A stretch of 64,000 nt of DNA from Rubrivirga sp. SAORIC476 (GCF_002283555.1 NZ_MVOI01000003.1:1352798-1416797); one strand, 5' to 3'; shown: positions 17,301-25,761, numbered from the stretch's first letter. A program made the numbers and translations. Notes: generated by a model not told the origin, from the letters alone.

Positions 17301-19688
17301 ACGCTCGCCCTGTTCGCGCCCGACGCCGCGTCCGACTTCCGCCTCGACGCCAGCGTCCGCAGCCTCGCGCCGCTGGCCGCCTCGACCAACCGCGTGCTGG
17401 GCCTGGAGCGCGGCACGCTGACGCTCCACGCGACGGCTGAGGCCGGCGGCCCGCTCCGCCTGACGGGCTCGGCCGAGGCCCGGCAGTTGGTCGTGGGACC
17501 GGTCGAGGATCCGGATGAGCCTGCGAAGGGCGAGATCGCCGTGACCGGCCTCAATGCCCTCATCGACGCCTCCTGGGACCGCACCCTGGCCGACTCGCTC
17601 GGCCTGGGCGCGCTCAGCGGCGGCGTTCGCGCGTCCTTCGACGTGCTCTCCGGACCGACCTACCGCGTCGAGCAGGGGACGGCGATTCTCAGCGCCGACG
17701 CGGGCGACTTCGTGATCGACGCCTCCGTGCGCGTGGACGACCGCCGCGACCTCGACGTGTATGCACGCATCGACCCCACCACGCGCGGCGTGGTGCTGGA
17801 GACCGGCCGCTTCCAGATCGACGACCAGACGTGGCGCCTTCTCCAGCCGAGCGAGATCGCCATCGAGGACGGCCTCTACGACGTGCGCGGGTTGCTGCTG
17901 GCGTCCGACAACGGCCTCGGCCAGATCGCCGCCGACGGCCAGGTGGACCTCCAGGGCGAGCAGAACTTCGTCATCACGGCCGAGGGCGTGCCCATCGACG
18001 GGCTCACCGACTTCGTCAACCTCGACGCGCTCGGCGGCGACCTCTCGGCCACGCTCGACCTGACCGGTCCCGCCAACGCGCCCCGTATCGACGGCCGGAT
18101 CGGGCTGGCGGACCTGACCTCGCGCGGCGAGCCGGTGGGGGCCCTCCAGGCCACCGTGAACTACGCCGACGGCCGCCTCGGGCTGAACGCCGTCCTCACC
18201 CACATTGAGGGCGAGACACTCACGGTCGACGGCACCATCCCGCTCCAGTTCTCGCTGGTCGACGGGCCGACGGACGAGGGCGTCGCCGGCGACGAGCAGG
18301 TGGCGCTCCGCGCCCGCGCGCAGGCCTTCCCCATCGACTGGGCCCGCCCGTTCCTCGACGACCGCGCCTACAACGCCCTCGGCGGCACGCTCCGCCTCGA
18401 CCTGACGATCTCAGGCACCCAGGCCGCGCCTGAACTCGCGGGCAGTGCAGAGCTGCAAGATGGCCGCCTCGGCGTCGTCGCGACCGGCGTCACCTACGAG
18501 CCCGTGCAGGCCGACGTGACGTTCAGCAACGACCAGATCGAGCTGGAGAGCGTCCGCATTCTCAACGAGGAGGGCGAGACCGCGCTCGACGTGACCGGCA
18601 CCATCCGCCTGCGCGAGCTGTCGGTGGGCGAGCTCGACCTCACCATCACGCCGCGCGACTTCCTGGCGATGGACACGCGGACGTACGACGCGCTCGTGCT
18701 CGACCGGGGCACGACGCCGATGCGGCTGACCGGCACGCTCGACCGCCCCGTGCTGCGCGGCTCGGTGGTCCTCGCCCAGGGCGACATCTACCTCACCGAC
18801 GAGTTGGTGCCCCCAGAGCTGGCGACCGTCGAGCTGACGCCCGCGCAGATCCGCGAGGTCGAGTCCCGCTTTGGGCGCGTCGTGACGGCCCGCGACACCG
18901 CCACGAGCCGCTTCGTGGACGCCCTCGACTACGCCCTCTCCGTGGACATCCAGCAGAACGTGTGGCTCCGGTCGAAGGCCGGGCTCCCGTTCGACATCGA
19001 GTTCCGCGGGCAGGTCGACGCGCGCAAGCCGTCGTTCGCAGAGTCCAGCCGCCTGTTCGGCACCATCGACCTCGTCCGCGGCAGCGTCGAGACGCTCAAC
19101 CGGCAGTTCGAGCTGCAGCGCGGGTCGATCCAGTTCAACGGCGATCCGCTCGCGGCCCGGGTCGACCTCTCGGCCAACCTCGACATCCGATTGCCGGGCT
19201 CCATCGCGGGCCAGTCCTCGGTCACGATCACGCTCTCGGCGAACGGGCAGTTGGACGACAACCCCGCCATCCGGCTCAGCTCGAACCCGACCATGGAGGC
19301 GGCCGACATCGTGTCGCTGATCGCCACGGGCCGCCTCGCCGACGAGTTCGTGGGCACCGGCGCGCTCGCGGGCGCGGGCACCAACCTCGCCCTCGGCACC
19401 GTCTCCGGCTTCGCCGAGGGCCTCGCCAGCGAGACGCTCGGTCTGGAACTGGCCCAGATCGACTACGAGGGCGGCGACCTCGTCATCAAGTTCGGCGACT
19501 ACCTCTCCAGCAAGCTATTCTGGACGCTCGGCGCCATCGTCCCGCTCGGTCAGAACTCGCAGGGCGAGGACCGGCTGCCCATCCTGGTGTCGCTCGACTA
19601 CGAGCTGCTCAAGTGGCTCTCGGCCCAGACCGAATACAGCGGCCAGCGCGGCGTCGGCGCCGGGCTCAACTACGAGGTGGCATGGTGA
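14361..19688 (+). CDS. tamB: Translocation and assembly module protein TamB
   Basis: A 1775-residue protein from a GTG start. About 50 polar residues precede one membrane anchor (VLGFVGLGLVLVVAGALIF). Then comes a very long run of beta-strand repeats of the AsmA/TamB type, built of alternating D-x-hydrophobic strands that form the periplasm-spanning groove. The last 300 residues are the DUF490/TamB domain, ending in LASETLGLELAQIDY, FGDYLSSKLFWTLGAI and YEVAW. It is thought to carry lipids or guide outer-membrane protein assembly together with TamA. It is longer than the E. coli protein (about 1260 residues), as is common in this phylum. It lies 75 bases after tamA on the same strand. Confidence 0.9.
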   Translation: MPTDPTRTDAASSGDGAAPQASVPHGVDGPDAPLSGDGGPAETPGAAPRRRGPVRRAGRVLGFVGLGLVLVVAGALIFLQTGAGRSLARGLVVQQIANVFADDVEVSAETLAGSFLSGARLTGLEVRRDGEVVVAVDTVLVDYNLTTLLRRTFSASDLMVSGARVVARQRADSTFNMAGLLKPADPDKGPSDFGVRLDRVIVRRSQADVIWYRAEGIEDSVHSVRDLNAIVTGFRQRGDSLSGSIEALSLRALAPLDRGEAVLTAAGDFSKRDLSLTSLAVRSTAGTDLRGRARLQFTGDGALPVFDANVEATPLALEDARAFAGVQLYGDPRLRLRADSDGGLLTATLSGALDDATIALNGEVSRETDGPVRYRAEGTLQRFDPSVLTGNPALAAEVTGDVQVNLQGTTLETLSGPFNVALRETRVGQRQIDRLALDGSFAAGRVTFTLDGSLPGATLTAEGRARPFDDLPTVQVAGTAQDVDLGVLLPGSGRTDAFAGEFAVVGRGNSVDTFSGTVALDLTRADIGLPDRRLRFSDARVDADVDRGLIEFDADVALAGDQGRIVALGALELGDPLNYAITDGEAYGLNLEALTGNPSQNSDLTGSFTLDGSGIDLTQAPIDLTAQLRGSRYGEFDLAAADLDVELRQGVATLEAALDFGPGGQATAVGTARPFAQPLSYDLRGTMTRLDLAEVQGIPERYSDLTGTYVARGAGLDPATLTLDAQVAITEPSSYGERLIDSADLAVTLDNGFLTVNGPLRTPEGAFTLALTGRPFDETQSFAFDGTCFSDLDVSDFSETAPRTDLNGCFSGRLAGLADLPTADADGVITLRPSRINDAEIDDGTLRFTLTDGSLDGALDLAFPPTEAGTGGRVVADVTAQLFTDLPTYSVRGRTEALDVVALLDLPPDQQIRLSLDFDVAGRGTAPETMTLSGAIRGASSTLGPVTVDTLATRFALADGIVRVDTLRLASDLADASGGGTLALFAPDAASDFRLDASVRSLAPLAASTNRVLGLERGTLTLHATAEAGGPLRLTGSAEARQLVVGPVEDPDEPAKGEIAVTGLNALIDASWDRTLADSLGLGALSGGVRASFDVLSGPTYRVEQGTAILSADAGDFVIDASVRVDDRRDLDVYARIDPTTRGVVLETGRFQIDDQTWRLLQPSEIAIEDGLYDVRGLLLASDNGLGQIAADGQVDLQGEQNFVITAEGVPIDGLTDFVNLDALGGDLSATLDLTGPANAPRIDGRIGLADLTSRGEPVGALQATVNYADGRLGLNAVLTHIEGETLTVDGTIPLQFSLVDGPTDEGVAGDEQVALRARAQAFPIDWARPFLDDRAYNALGGTLRLDLTISGTQAAPELAGSAELQDGRLGVVATGVTYEPVQADVTFSNDQIELESVRILNEEGETALDVTGTIRLRELSVGELDLTITPRDFLAMDTRTYDALVLDRGTTPMRLTGTLDRPVLRGSVVLAQGDIYLTDELVPPELATVELTPAQIREVESRFGRVVTARDTATSRFVDALDYALSVDIQQNVWLRSKAGLPFDIEFRGQVDARKPSFAESSRLFGTIDLVRGSVETLNRQFELQRGSIQFNGDPLAARVDLSANLDIRLPGSIAGQSSVTITLSANGQLDDNPAIRLSSNPTMEAADIVSLIATGRLADEFVGTGALAGAGTNLALGTVSGFAEGLASETLGLELAQIDYEGGDLVIKFGDYLSSKLFWTLGAIVPLGQNSQGEDRLPILVSLDYELLKWLSAQTEYSGQRGVGAGLNYEVAW

Positions 19689-19792
19689 GCGAGCGGATGC
19701 CCGCGCGCAGCGGCGACCGAGGGCTCGGACGCGCTCCCGCGCCGACGCGCCCGCGGGATGTCGCTCCCTCGCCCACCCCTACACTTGGACAC

Positions 19793-19800
19793 TAGCTTCG
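19793..19800 (+). promoter_or_regulatory. Putative -7 promoter element TAGCTTCG before mlaE
   Basis: TAGCTTCG is followed by four bases and the mlaE ATG, predicting a leaderless or nearly leaderless message. A second box, TACACTTGG at 19780-19788, would give a leader of about 13 bases. Confidence 0.45.
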
Positions 19801-19804
19801 ACGC

Positions 19805-20716
19805 ATGGAGCCTCTCCCCACCGACTCGCTGACGCAACGCCTCCGGGCGGGGCGCCGCGCGCGCCAGAACGAGAAGATCCTTCAGGAGAAGGACATCGAG
19901 CGCAAGACCGAGGAGCGGCAAGAGGCCGCGCGCACCCAGTCGGTTCCGGGCGAGGCCTTCTTCGCCGAGGTGGGCGGGCTGTTCGGCTTCATCGGTCGGT
20001 TCCTCTCACGGGTCTGGCGGCGGCCGTTCGAGGTCAAGGAGCTGATCAACCAGATGGACGAGGTGGGGGTCAAGAGCCTCACTCTGACCGGCGTCGTCGG
20101 CTTCTCGATTGGGATCGTGCTGGCGATGCAGAGCCGCGGGACGCTGGCGCGCTTCGGCGCGGAGAGCTTCCTGCCGTCGATGCTGGCGCTGAGCGTGATC
20201 AAGGAGATCGGGCCGGTGCTGACGAGCCTCGTGCTGGCCGGCCGGCTCGGCGCGGGCATGGGCGCCGAACTCGGGTCGATGAAGGTGACCGAGCAGATCG
20301 ACGCGCTGGAGGTGGCCGCGCTGAAGCCGTTCCACTACCTCGTCATCACGCGCGTCCTCGCCTGCGTGATCATGTTTCCCATCATGACGATGATCTCGGA
20401 CATCCTCGCGCTCACGGGCGGCTACCTGGAGGCTTGGCTCTCCGACGGCATGGACATCCGCGTGTTCATCGCGACCGCCTTCGACACGCTCCGCTTCGTG
20501 GACGTGGGCGTGGACACGATGAAGACGTCCGTGTTCGGGTTCATCGTTGGCATTGTGAGTTGCTACCTGGGCTACAACGTCCGCGGCGGGACGCGCGAGG
20601 TCGGCCGGGCAGCCATGCAGGCGGTCGTCATCTCCAGCCTCCTCATCCTCCTCGCCGACGTGGTCGTGGTTCGGCTCTCGATCATGATCTTCGGCGACAT
20701 CTCCGGCTCCGCCTAG
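19805..20716 (+). CDS. mlaE: Phospholipid ABC transporter permease MlaE
   Basis: A 303-residue inner-membrane permease of the MlaE family. It has an unusual charged N-terminal extension of about 60 residues (Arg/Glu-rich, coiled-coil-like) before the domain. The core has five or six membrane helices with the family pattern SLTLTGVVGFSIGIVLAMQS, VIKEIGPVLTSLVLAGRLGAGMGAELGSMKVTEQIDAL (the conserved Glu and Asp near the coupling helix) and VSCYLGYNVRGG. With MlaF and MlaD downstream it forms the core of a phospholipid transporter for outer-membrane lipid asymmetry. No mlaA, B or C gene is present here. A 115-base spacer separates it from tamB. Confidence 0.93.
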   Translation: MEPLPTDSLTQRLRAGRRARQNEKILQEKDIERKTEERQEAARTQSVPGEAFFAEVGGLFGFIGRFLSRVWRRPFEVKELINQMDEVGVKSLTLTGVVGFSIGIVLAMQSRGTLARFGAESFLPSMLALSVIKEIGPVLTSLVLAGRLGAGMGAELGSMKVTEQIDALEVAALKPFHYLVITRVLACVIMFPIMTMISDILALTGGYLEAWLSDGMDIRVFIATAFDTLRFVDVGVDTMKTSVFGFIVGIVSCYLGYNVRGGTREVGRAAMQAVVISSLLILLADVVVVRLSIMIFGDISGSA

Positions 20717-20780
20717 CGGCACGAGGCACCGGGGACGAGATCCGCCCTCCCGGTATCCTGCATCTCGCACCTCCTCACTC

Positions 20781-21728
20781 ATGTCCCGCATCTCCGACCG
20801 TGCCGACCGCCGCCGAGGCGACGCGACCTCCGGGCCGCGCCCACTCGCCGACGAGGGCCTGCCCGGCCCGGCAGACGCGCCGACGGGAGCCCCGATGTCC
20901 GGCGTTCCGGGCGACGCCGAGCCGCACCTCGTCGACCCCGAGGCGGGCCCCGTCACGGGCACGTCGCCGCCGCCGCCCGACAACGTGGTCGTGGAGCTAC
21001 GCGACCTGTACAAAGGCTTCGGGCCGAAGAAAATCCTGAAGGGCGTCAACCTGGCCATTGAGCGCGGCACGAGCGGCGTCGTGCTGGGCGGCTCGGGCAC
21101 CGGCAAGAGCGTGCTCACGAAGCACGTCGTGGGGCTGCTCCAGCCGGACAAGGGCGAGGTCTGGGTGCTCGGCGAGCGCCTCGACCTGATGACGCCCGAG
21201 CAACTCGACCGCAAGCGGACCCGCCTCGGCTACCTCTTCCAGGGTGGCGCGCTGTTCGACTCGATGACGGTCTACGAGAACATGCGCTTCTTCCTCGACC
21301 GCCTCACGACGCTCACGAGGGACGAGAAGGACGACCTGATCCAGGAGAGCCTGGAGGACGTCAACCTGCCGCAGACGTCGAAGCAGTACCCGGCCGAGCT
21401 GTCGGGCGGCCAGAAGAAGCGCATCGGACTCGCACGGACGCTCATCCTCCGGCCGGACATCATCCTCTACGACGAACCCACGACGGGCCTCGACCCCGTC
21501 TCCGTCCGCGTGGTCTCCGAGCTGATCGTGAAGCTGCGCGACACGCGCGGCATCTCCTCGATCGCCATCACGCACGACCTGCTGGCGGCCGAGATCATCA
21601 CCGACAAGGCCTTCTTCCTGCTGGACGGGCAGATCGCGGCGTCTGGCACCCTCGACGAGGTCCGCCACTCCGACATTCCCGCGCTCAAGGAGTTCTTCCA
21701 GGGCACCGACGCCTACGGGCACGCCTAG
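20781..21728 (+). CDS. mlaF: Phospholipid ABC transporter ATP-binding protein MlaF
   Basis: A 315-residue ABC ATPase. Walker A is GGSGTGKS, the signature is LSGGQKKR, Walker B is IILYDEPTTGLD and the switch His lies in IAITHD. The MlaF-type Q-loop region is YLFQGGALFDSMTV. The first 70 residues are a Pro/Gly/Asp-rich extension that is absent from E. coli MlaF. An internal ATG at about residue 39 is a possible alternative start that would remove part of it. It powers MlaE at the inner membrane. Part of an mlaE-F-D run with 64- and 135-base spacers. Confidence 0.93.
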   Translation: MSRISDRADRRRGDATSGPRPLADEGLPGPADAPTGAPMSGVPGDAEPHLVDPEAGPVTGTSPPPPDNVVVELRDLYKGFGPKKILKGVNLAIERGTSGVVLGGSGTGKSVLTKHVVGLLQPDKGEVWVLGERLDLMTPEQLDRKRTRLGYLFQGGALFDSMTVYENMRFFLDRLTTLTRDEKDDLIQESLEDVNLPQTSKQYPAELSGGQKKRIGLARTLILRPDIILYDEPTTGLDPVSVRVVSELIVKLRDTRGISSIAITHDLLAAEIITDKAFFLLDGQIAASGTLDEVRHSDIPALKEFFQGTDAYGHA

Positions 21729-21757
21729 CCGGGCTTGCGGATGGAGACCCAGCCCGG
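21729..21757 (+). terminator. Hairpin after mlaF
   Basis: CCGGGCT directly after the mlaF stop pairs with AGCCCGG 15 bases on. There is no T-run. It may separate mlaD expression from mlaEF. Confidence 0.35.
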
Positions 21758-21851
21758 TCCCTTCCTCCCCGGCTCACAGCGCACACGTCCTCTTTCGCTT
21801 CCCATTCTCGCTCGGGCACCGGGGCCGCCGACCCGGCGTACCCTCGTTCCT

Positions 21852-21859
21852 TAGCTTTC
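21852..21859 (+). promoter_or_regulatory. Putative -7 promoter element TAGCTTTC before mlaD
   Basis: TAGCTTTC is followed by four bases and the mlaD ATG. This is the clearest candidate for a leaderless start and suggests mlaD has its own promoter. Confidence 0.5.
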
Positions 21860-21863
21860 GCAC

Positions 21864-22982
21864 ATGACCCGTCAAGCCCGCCTCGGCCTCGTCGTCCTGA
21901 TCGGCCTGCTCTCGGCCGTCGGGATCATGTTCGTGATCGGCAGCCAGAACAGCCTCTTCGCCGACACCTTCTCGGTCCGGGCGACCTTCAACCAGGTCGC
22001 CGGGCTCCAGAACGGGGCCAGCGTCTTCTACAACGGCATCTCGGTGGGCCGCGTGGAGTCGGTCCGCCTGCCGAGCGCGCCCGGCGAGCCGATCACCGTC
22101 ACGATGGCGATCAACGAGGACGCCCGGCCGCTCATCCGCGAGGACAGCCGCGCGCTGATCCAGACCGACGGGCTGGTGGGCAACGTGATCGTGTCGCTCA
22201 CCGACGGCTCGCCAGGGCGACCCGAAGTGGCCGACAACGGCCAGATCACGGGTGTCGACCCGTTTGCGCTGAGTGAGGTCTCGGACCGCCTGTTCACGTC
22301 CATCTCGCGCTTCGACTCGGTGACGGTCCAGCTTGCGGGCATCATGGGCGACGTGCGGACCGGCGAGGGCACGCTCGGCCAGTTCCTCTACGACGACCGC
22401 CTCTACGAGTCCACCGTCGCCACGGCCAACACCTTCCAGGCGACGGTCGCCGAGTCGCAGAACACGCTCCGCAGCCTCACCGCCCGCGCCGACGAGCTGG
22501 TGTCGGTGGCCGAGAACGCGTCTCGCGGCGTCGACGAGATCCTGACGCGCGTTTACACGGGCAACGGCACCGTGGCGCGCTTCCTCAACGAGGACGAGAT
22601 CTACACCACGTTCCTCTCGACGGCGGCCCAGCTCCAGGAGGGCGCGGCGCAGCTCCAGACCGTCTCGACCGACATCCGGGCCATCACGGACCGCCTCAAC
22701 CAGGCTGCCGGGTGGGGCGCCGTGGGCGCGTTCCGGTTCTCGGAAAACATGGAGGCGCTGAAGCACAACTTCCTCTTCCGGGGCTACTTCGAGGACCGCG
22801 GCTACTACGAGATGGCGCCGTTCGAAGTCCGGGAGGCGGCCATCGCGGAGATCCTCGAGGACCTCCAGGCGCGTGAGCGGCGCCTCGCCGAGCAGGAGCG
22901 TCAGATCCAGGAGGCGCTGGCTGAGATCGAGCGGCTCCGCGGCCAGATCCCTGCCGGGACCACCCCAGGCGGCGGACAGTAG
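21864..22982 (+). CDS. mlaD: MCE-family lipid-binding protein MlaD
   Basis: A 372-residue protein. One N-terminal membrane anchor (LGLVVLIGLLSAVGIMFVIG) is followed by a single MCE domain at about residues 35-115, with the typical FNQVAGLQNGASVFYNGISVGRVE and LVGNVIVSLTDGSPG. The rest is long alpha-helical coiled coil, ending in a Gln/Glu/Arg-rich helix (ERRLAEQERQIQEALAEIE) and a Gly-rich tail. By homology MCE rings form the lipid tunnel above MlaE in the periplasm. The C-terminal helices are much longer than in E. coli MlaD (183 residues) and nearer to the tube-forming MCE proteins. The stop is followed by a spacer holding a palindrome. Confidence 0.9.
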   Translation: MTRQARLGLVVLIGLLSAVGIMFVIGSQNSLFADTFSVRATFNQVAGLQNGASVFYNGISVGRVESVRLPSAPGEPITVTMAINEDARPLIREDSRALIQTDGLVGNVIVSLTDGSPGRPEVADNGQITGVDPFALSEVSDRLFTSISRFDSVTVQLAGIMGDVRTGEGTLGQFLYDDRLYESTVATANTFQATVAESQNTLRSLTARADELVSVAENASRGVDEILTRVYTGNGTVARFLNEDEIYTTFLSTAAQLQEGAAQLQTVSTDIRAITDRLNQAAGWGAVGAFRFSENMEALKHNFLFRGYFEDRGYYEMAPFEVREAAIAEILEDLQARERRLAEQERQIQEALAEIERLRGQIPAGTTPGGGQ

Positions 22983-23010
22983 CGACGGAGGCCCGTCGAC
23001 CGCCCCGTAG

Positions 23011-23030
23011 CGACACGATGAATCGTGTCG
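23011..23030. repeat. 20-base palindrome CGACACGAT-GA-ATCGTGTCG
   Basis: Nine-base perfect arms around a GA centre, in the spacer after mlaD, flanked by GTAG on the left and GGCCCG on the right. The flanking CCGTAGC is shared with the palindrome at 48798-48819. It looks like a REP-type intergenic palindrome. Confidence 0.55.
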
Positions 23031-23130
23031 GCCCGTAACCGCAGGGCCGGCCCACCTCGGCGCCCGGGGAGAGCGTGGGTTCCGTCATTTCGAGCGCCCG
23101 CTGCGAGCCCCGCCCCGATCCGGGTGGGCG

Positions 23131-23138
23131 TAGTTTCC
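23131..23138 (+). promoter_or_regulatory. Putative -7 promoter element TAGTTTCC
   Basis: TAGTTTCC lies 20 bases before the ATG of the 147-residue unknown gene that precedes ybeY. Confidence 0.4.
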
Positions 23139-23158
23139 AGCCCCCGCCTTCCCGACCG

Positions 23159-23602
23159 ATGCCGCAGCTCCTCCCCGACGCCGACCTCGACCGCGCGGCT
23201 GCCGTGCTGGGCGTCGCGCCCGAGCGCGACGGCGCGCTGACCCGCCTCGCCCTCTCCGACCCCGCCAGCGGGCGCCGTCTCGCCGTCGAGGTGACACGGA
23301 CGGACACCGGCGCCATCGTCAAGGTCTACGGTACCGAGGCGCACCTGGAGCTGCACGACTGCGCCGGCCTGGTGACGTCCGACGAGCTGGGCGAGGTCAT
23401 CTTCTTCGCACGTGGGGGCGGACGCGTGGCCGGGCTGGTGATCGAGCGCGAGGCGGCGTGCTCGCTCTACGCCAACGTCGCCGAGCGGCTGCTCTCGGCC
23501 GACTTCCTGACGGTCGCGCCCGAGGTGGCGCAGGCGGCTGTGGTGCTGTCGCTCAGCGAGCCGCTCTTCGAGGGCGACTGGTCGCCGGAGAACGAGGCGT
23601 GA
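23159..23602 (+). CDS. Hypothetical protein coupled to ybeY
   Basis: A 147-residue protein of unknown family. It has mixed alpha/beta character with repeated strand-like stretches (RLAVEVTRTDTGAIVKVYG, LELHDCAG, EVIFFARGGGRVAGLVIE) and no signal peptide or membrane segment. Two Cys residues occur near the middle. The stop overlaps the ybeY start by four bases (GTGA), so the two are translationally coupled. That makes a link to RNA maturation or housekeeping plausible but unproven. The ATG is chosen 20 bases after a TAGTTTCC box. Confidence 0.7.
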   Translation: MPQLLPDADLDRAAAVLGVAPERDGALTRLALSDPASGRRLAVEVTRTDTGAIVKVYGTEAHLELHDCAGLVTSDELGEVIFFARGGGRVAGLVIEREAACSLYANVAERLLSADFLTVAPEVAQAAVVLSLSEPLFEGDWSPENEA

Positions 23603-24063
23603 CGCCCGAGTCGGCGGACCTCGGTCCCGACGAGGACACCGTCGAGGTCCACCAGGCCCACGACACGCGCCGACTGGACGAGGACGCGGTCCGCGCCGTC
23701 GTGGCGGCGGTGTGTGCCGGGGAGGGCGCCGAGGCGGAGTCGGTGGGCATCATCCTGGGCGACCACGCGCTGGTCCACGAACTCAACCGCGAGTGGCTCG
23801 GTCACGACTACGAGACGGACGTCGTGTCGTTCACGCTCGATGAGGATGCCCAGGCGCGCGGTGTGCTGGACGGCGAGGTCTACGTCGACCTCGACACGGC
23901 CGCCGAGCGGGCCCCCGAGTTCGGCGTGACGCCGGAGCACGAGGCGCTTCGGTACGTCGCACACGGCGTGCTCCACCTCTGCGGCCACGACGACGCGACC
24001 GACGGTCAGCGGGCCGCCATGCGGGCGCTGGAGGACCGCTACCTCGCCGAGGCGGGCGTGTAA
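23599..24063 (+). CDS. ybeY: Endoribonuclease YbeY
   Basis: A 154-residue protein starting at a GTG that overlaps the previous stop. The signature zinc motif is complete, HGVLHLCGHDD (His-x3-His-x5-His). The preceding family block LNREWLGHDYETDVVSF is present, and the strand GEVYVDLDTA follows. YbeY acts in 16S rRNA 3'-end maturation and ribosome quality control in the cytoplasm. The length is normal. Start chosen from the GTGA overlap, because the upstream part of the open frame is antisense-like and lies within the previous gene. Confidence 0.93.
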   Translation: MTPESADLGPDEDTVEVHQAHDTRRLDEDAVRAVVAAVCAGEGAEAESVGIILGDHALVHELNREWLGHDYETDVVSFTLDEDAQARGVLDGEVYVDLDTAAERAPEFGVTPEHEALRYVAHGVLHLCGHDDATDGQRAAMRALEDRYLAEAGV

Positions 24064-24163
24064 GCGGTACACCTCGGCCCGACGTATCCGGCGGAATCCT
24101 GCGTCGGCGGTATGGCCGTTCGTGGGCTCCACTGTACCATGGTCGTGTTCTCTCCCCGCTGCC

Positions 24164-24478
24164 ATGTCCGTTCGAGGCTCCATCCCGAAAGGGTCCACCG
24201 TCACCGTCCAGTTTCGCGCGCCCGCGGGCAACAAGGGCACTGCTGTCGCGGGGTCCGTCTGGTTGGGCTCCGGCGACCGCCAGACCCAGGACTCGTTCCT
24301 GATTCCGGGCGGCCACGAGACCCACCGCCACACCGAGCCGGGGGCGAATGCGCTGCGACTGCACCTCGACGTTCCGTCTGAGGGCGGCATCATCGAAGTC
24401 GAGGTGACCGCGAACGGGGCCCGGATCGACTCTGGGGCGACGGGCACGGACGGGTTCTGGACCTACATCGTCCAGTGA
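24164..24478 (+). CDS. Hypothetical small beta-rich protein
   Basis: A 104-residue protein without a signal peptide. It begins MSVRGSIPKG and runs through alternating strands: STVTVQFRAP, GTAVAGSVWLG, NALRLHLDVP and GGIIEVEVTANG, ending in GFWTYIVQ. This looks like a single beta-sandwich. A His-rich turn (GGHETHRHTEPG) sits in the middle. I do not recognise the family. The stop codon overlaps the start of the next gene (TGATG), so the pair is cotranslated. The upstream 100-base spacer shows no clear TAnnTTnG box. Confidence 0.65.
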   Translation: MSVRGSIPKGSTVTVQFRAPAGNKGTAVAGSVWLGSGDRQTQDSFLIPGGHETHRHTEPGANALRLHLDVPSEGGIIEVEVTANGARIDSGATGTDGFWTYIVQ

Positions 24479-25755
24479 TGATCCGTGCCGTCGTCCTCGC
24501 GGCCCTCGCCTCGACCGCCCCGCTGGTCCAGGCACAGTCGACTGACGCGGACTGCGCCGCTACCTACGCCGGATTCGTCGAGGCCGGTGCGCTGCCTGGA
24601 ACGCCGCCCACCATCACGTCCTGCGTGGCGCTGGCCTACGTCGTCGCCGACTCCCTCGACAACGTCGGCCTGATGATGGCGCGGGCGATCCAGCCTCGGG
24701 ATGTCCAGCCCGCCCGGGGGGCGTCCGGTGGCGGCAGCGGCTCGATCGGCCAGACGGACGCGCTGGCGGGCCTGGGCATCGAGCCGCTCGTCGGCGGCAG
24801 CCTCTCCGCGGTCGGCACGGAGGACGGCGCCGGGGCGCTGGCCACGCTCACGATCAACCCGCTGGTCCTCACCGGTCCGCTCGACAACGTGGACCGCCTC
24901 GCAGCGCAAACGCGCCAGTTCGACCTGAGCCTCGTGATCCCCGTCGACGACGCGGATCGTAACGACGACGGGCGGGTGGACTACATCGGGCTGCGCGGGC
25001 GGTACAACGTGATCGGCGCCGCGGGCGCGAAGGTCGTTCTGGACGAGTTGCGGGAGGCGTACCGCGGCGCCCTCGACGGGCTCGCCGTCTCCACCGACAG
25101 CCTCGCTGCGCGCATCACCCGCGCGCTTTTGGCCTCCGACGATCCCACCGCGTGCGCCGAGCACCTCCTGGCGGCAGACGGCCAGGGGTGCTCGGCCGAG
25201 TTCACTCGAACCCCGGCCTACCTGTACGAGCGTCTCGACGCCGCCGCCGCAGACGTGCGCGAGGAGGTCGACCGTCAGTACCTCGGCCTCGATCTTCGGA
25301 TGGACTACGGCGACCCCACCCTCGGCACCACACCTGGAGCCGACGGGTTCGTGCTCGGCGCCCTCCTCGCCGGGGGCCAGTCGTTCGGCGAGGGCGGGTT
25401 CGCGCCCTCGCTTCGCGGGCACGTCGGCGCGATCTATACCGCCCGGGACACGATGGACACCCCGCGCCTCGCCATGGACGCGGCCCTGGGCCTCGCCTTC
25501 TCCCGCGTGTATGCCCTGCAGCGCATCGACGTGCAGGTGGGGCTGCAGGGGCAGGTCGGCGTCAGCGGTCCCGATACCGGTCTCGATACCGACCGCGACC
25601 GGTTGCTCCTGAGCAGTTCGGTGAACGTGCCGATCACAGGGACCCAGTCCGCATCGGTGCGTCTGGCGCTGCCGCTGGTCGGCGGTGGGGCCGTGCCCCT
25701 GCTCAGCATCGGCGGCAACTGGCACCTCCCGCTTCCCGGCCGACCAGGGATCTGA
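24478..25755 (+). CDS. Hypothetical exported protein, possible barrel-ended
   Basis: A 425-residue protein with a signal peptide (MIRAVVLAALASTAPLVQAQ). Six Cys residues are in the mature part: DCAATY, TSCVAL, TACAEH and GCSAEF among them, suggesting disulfides. A Ser/Gly linker (ASGGGSGSIG) lies near residue 85. The last 170 residues show alternating short strands (GLDLRMDYGDP, FAPSLRGHVGAIYTA, AMDAALGLAFS, RIDVQVGLQGQVG, SASVRLALPLVG, LSIGGNWHLPLPG), as in an outer-membrane beta-barrel. Translation is coupled to the small beta protein upstream by a TGATG overlap. It is convergent with metF. No family is recognised. Confidence 0.65.
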   Translation: MIRAVVLAALASTAPLVQAQSTDADCAATYAGFVEAGALPGTPPTITSCVALAYVVADSLDNVGLMMARAIQPRDVQPARGASGGGSGSIGQTDALAGLGIEPLVGGSLSAVGTEDGAGALATLTINPLVLTGPLDNVDRLAAQTRQFDLSLVIPVDDADRNDDGRVDYIGLRGRYNVIGAAGAKVVLDELREAYRGALDGLAVSTDSLAARITRALLASDDPTACAEHLLAADGQGCSAEFTRTPAYLYERLDAAAADVREEVDRQYLGLDLRMDYGDPTLGTTPGADGFVLGALLAGGQSFGEGGFAPSLRGHVGAIYTARDTMDTPRLAMDAALGLAFSRVYALQRIDVQVGLQGQVGVSGPDTGLDTDRDRLLLSSSVNVPITGTQSASVRLALPLVGGGAVPLLSIGGNWHLPLPGRPGI

Positions 25756-25761
25756 CCCCGT

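Noticed and set aside
23599-24063. A longer ybeY product starting about 47 codons upstream.
   Set aside because: That part lies out of frame inside the preceding coupled gene and is Arg/Gly-rich without family similarity; the GTGA overlap gives the expected length.
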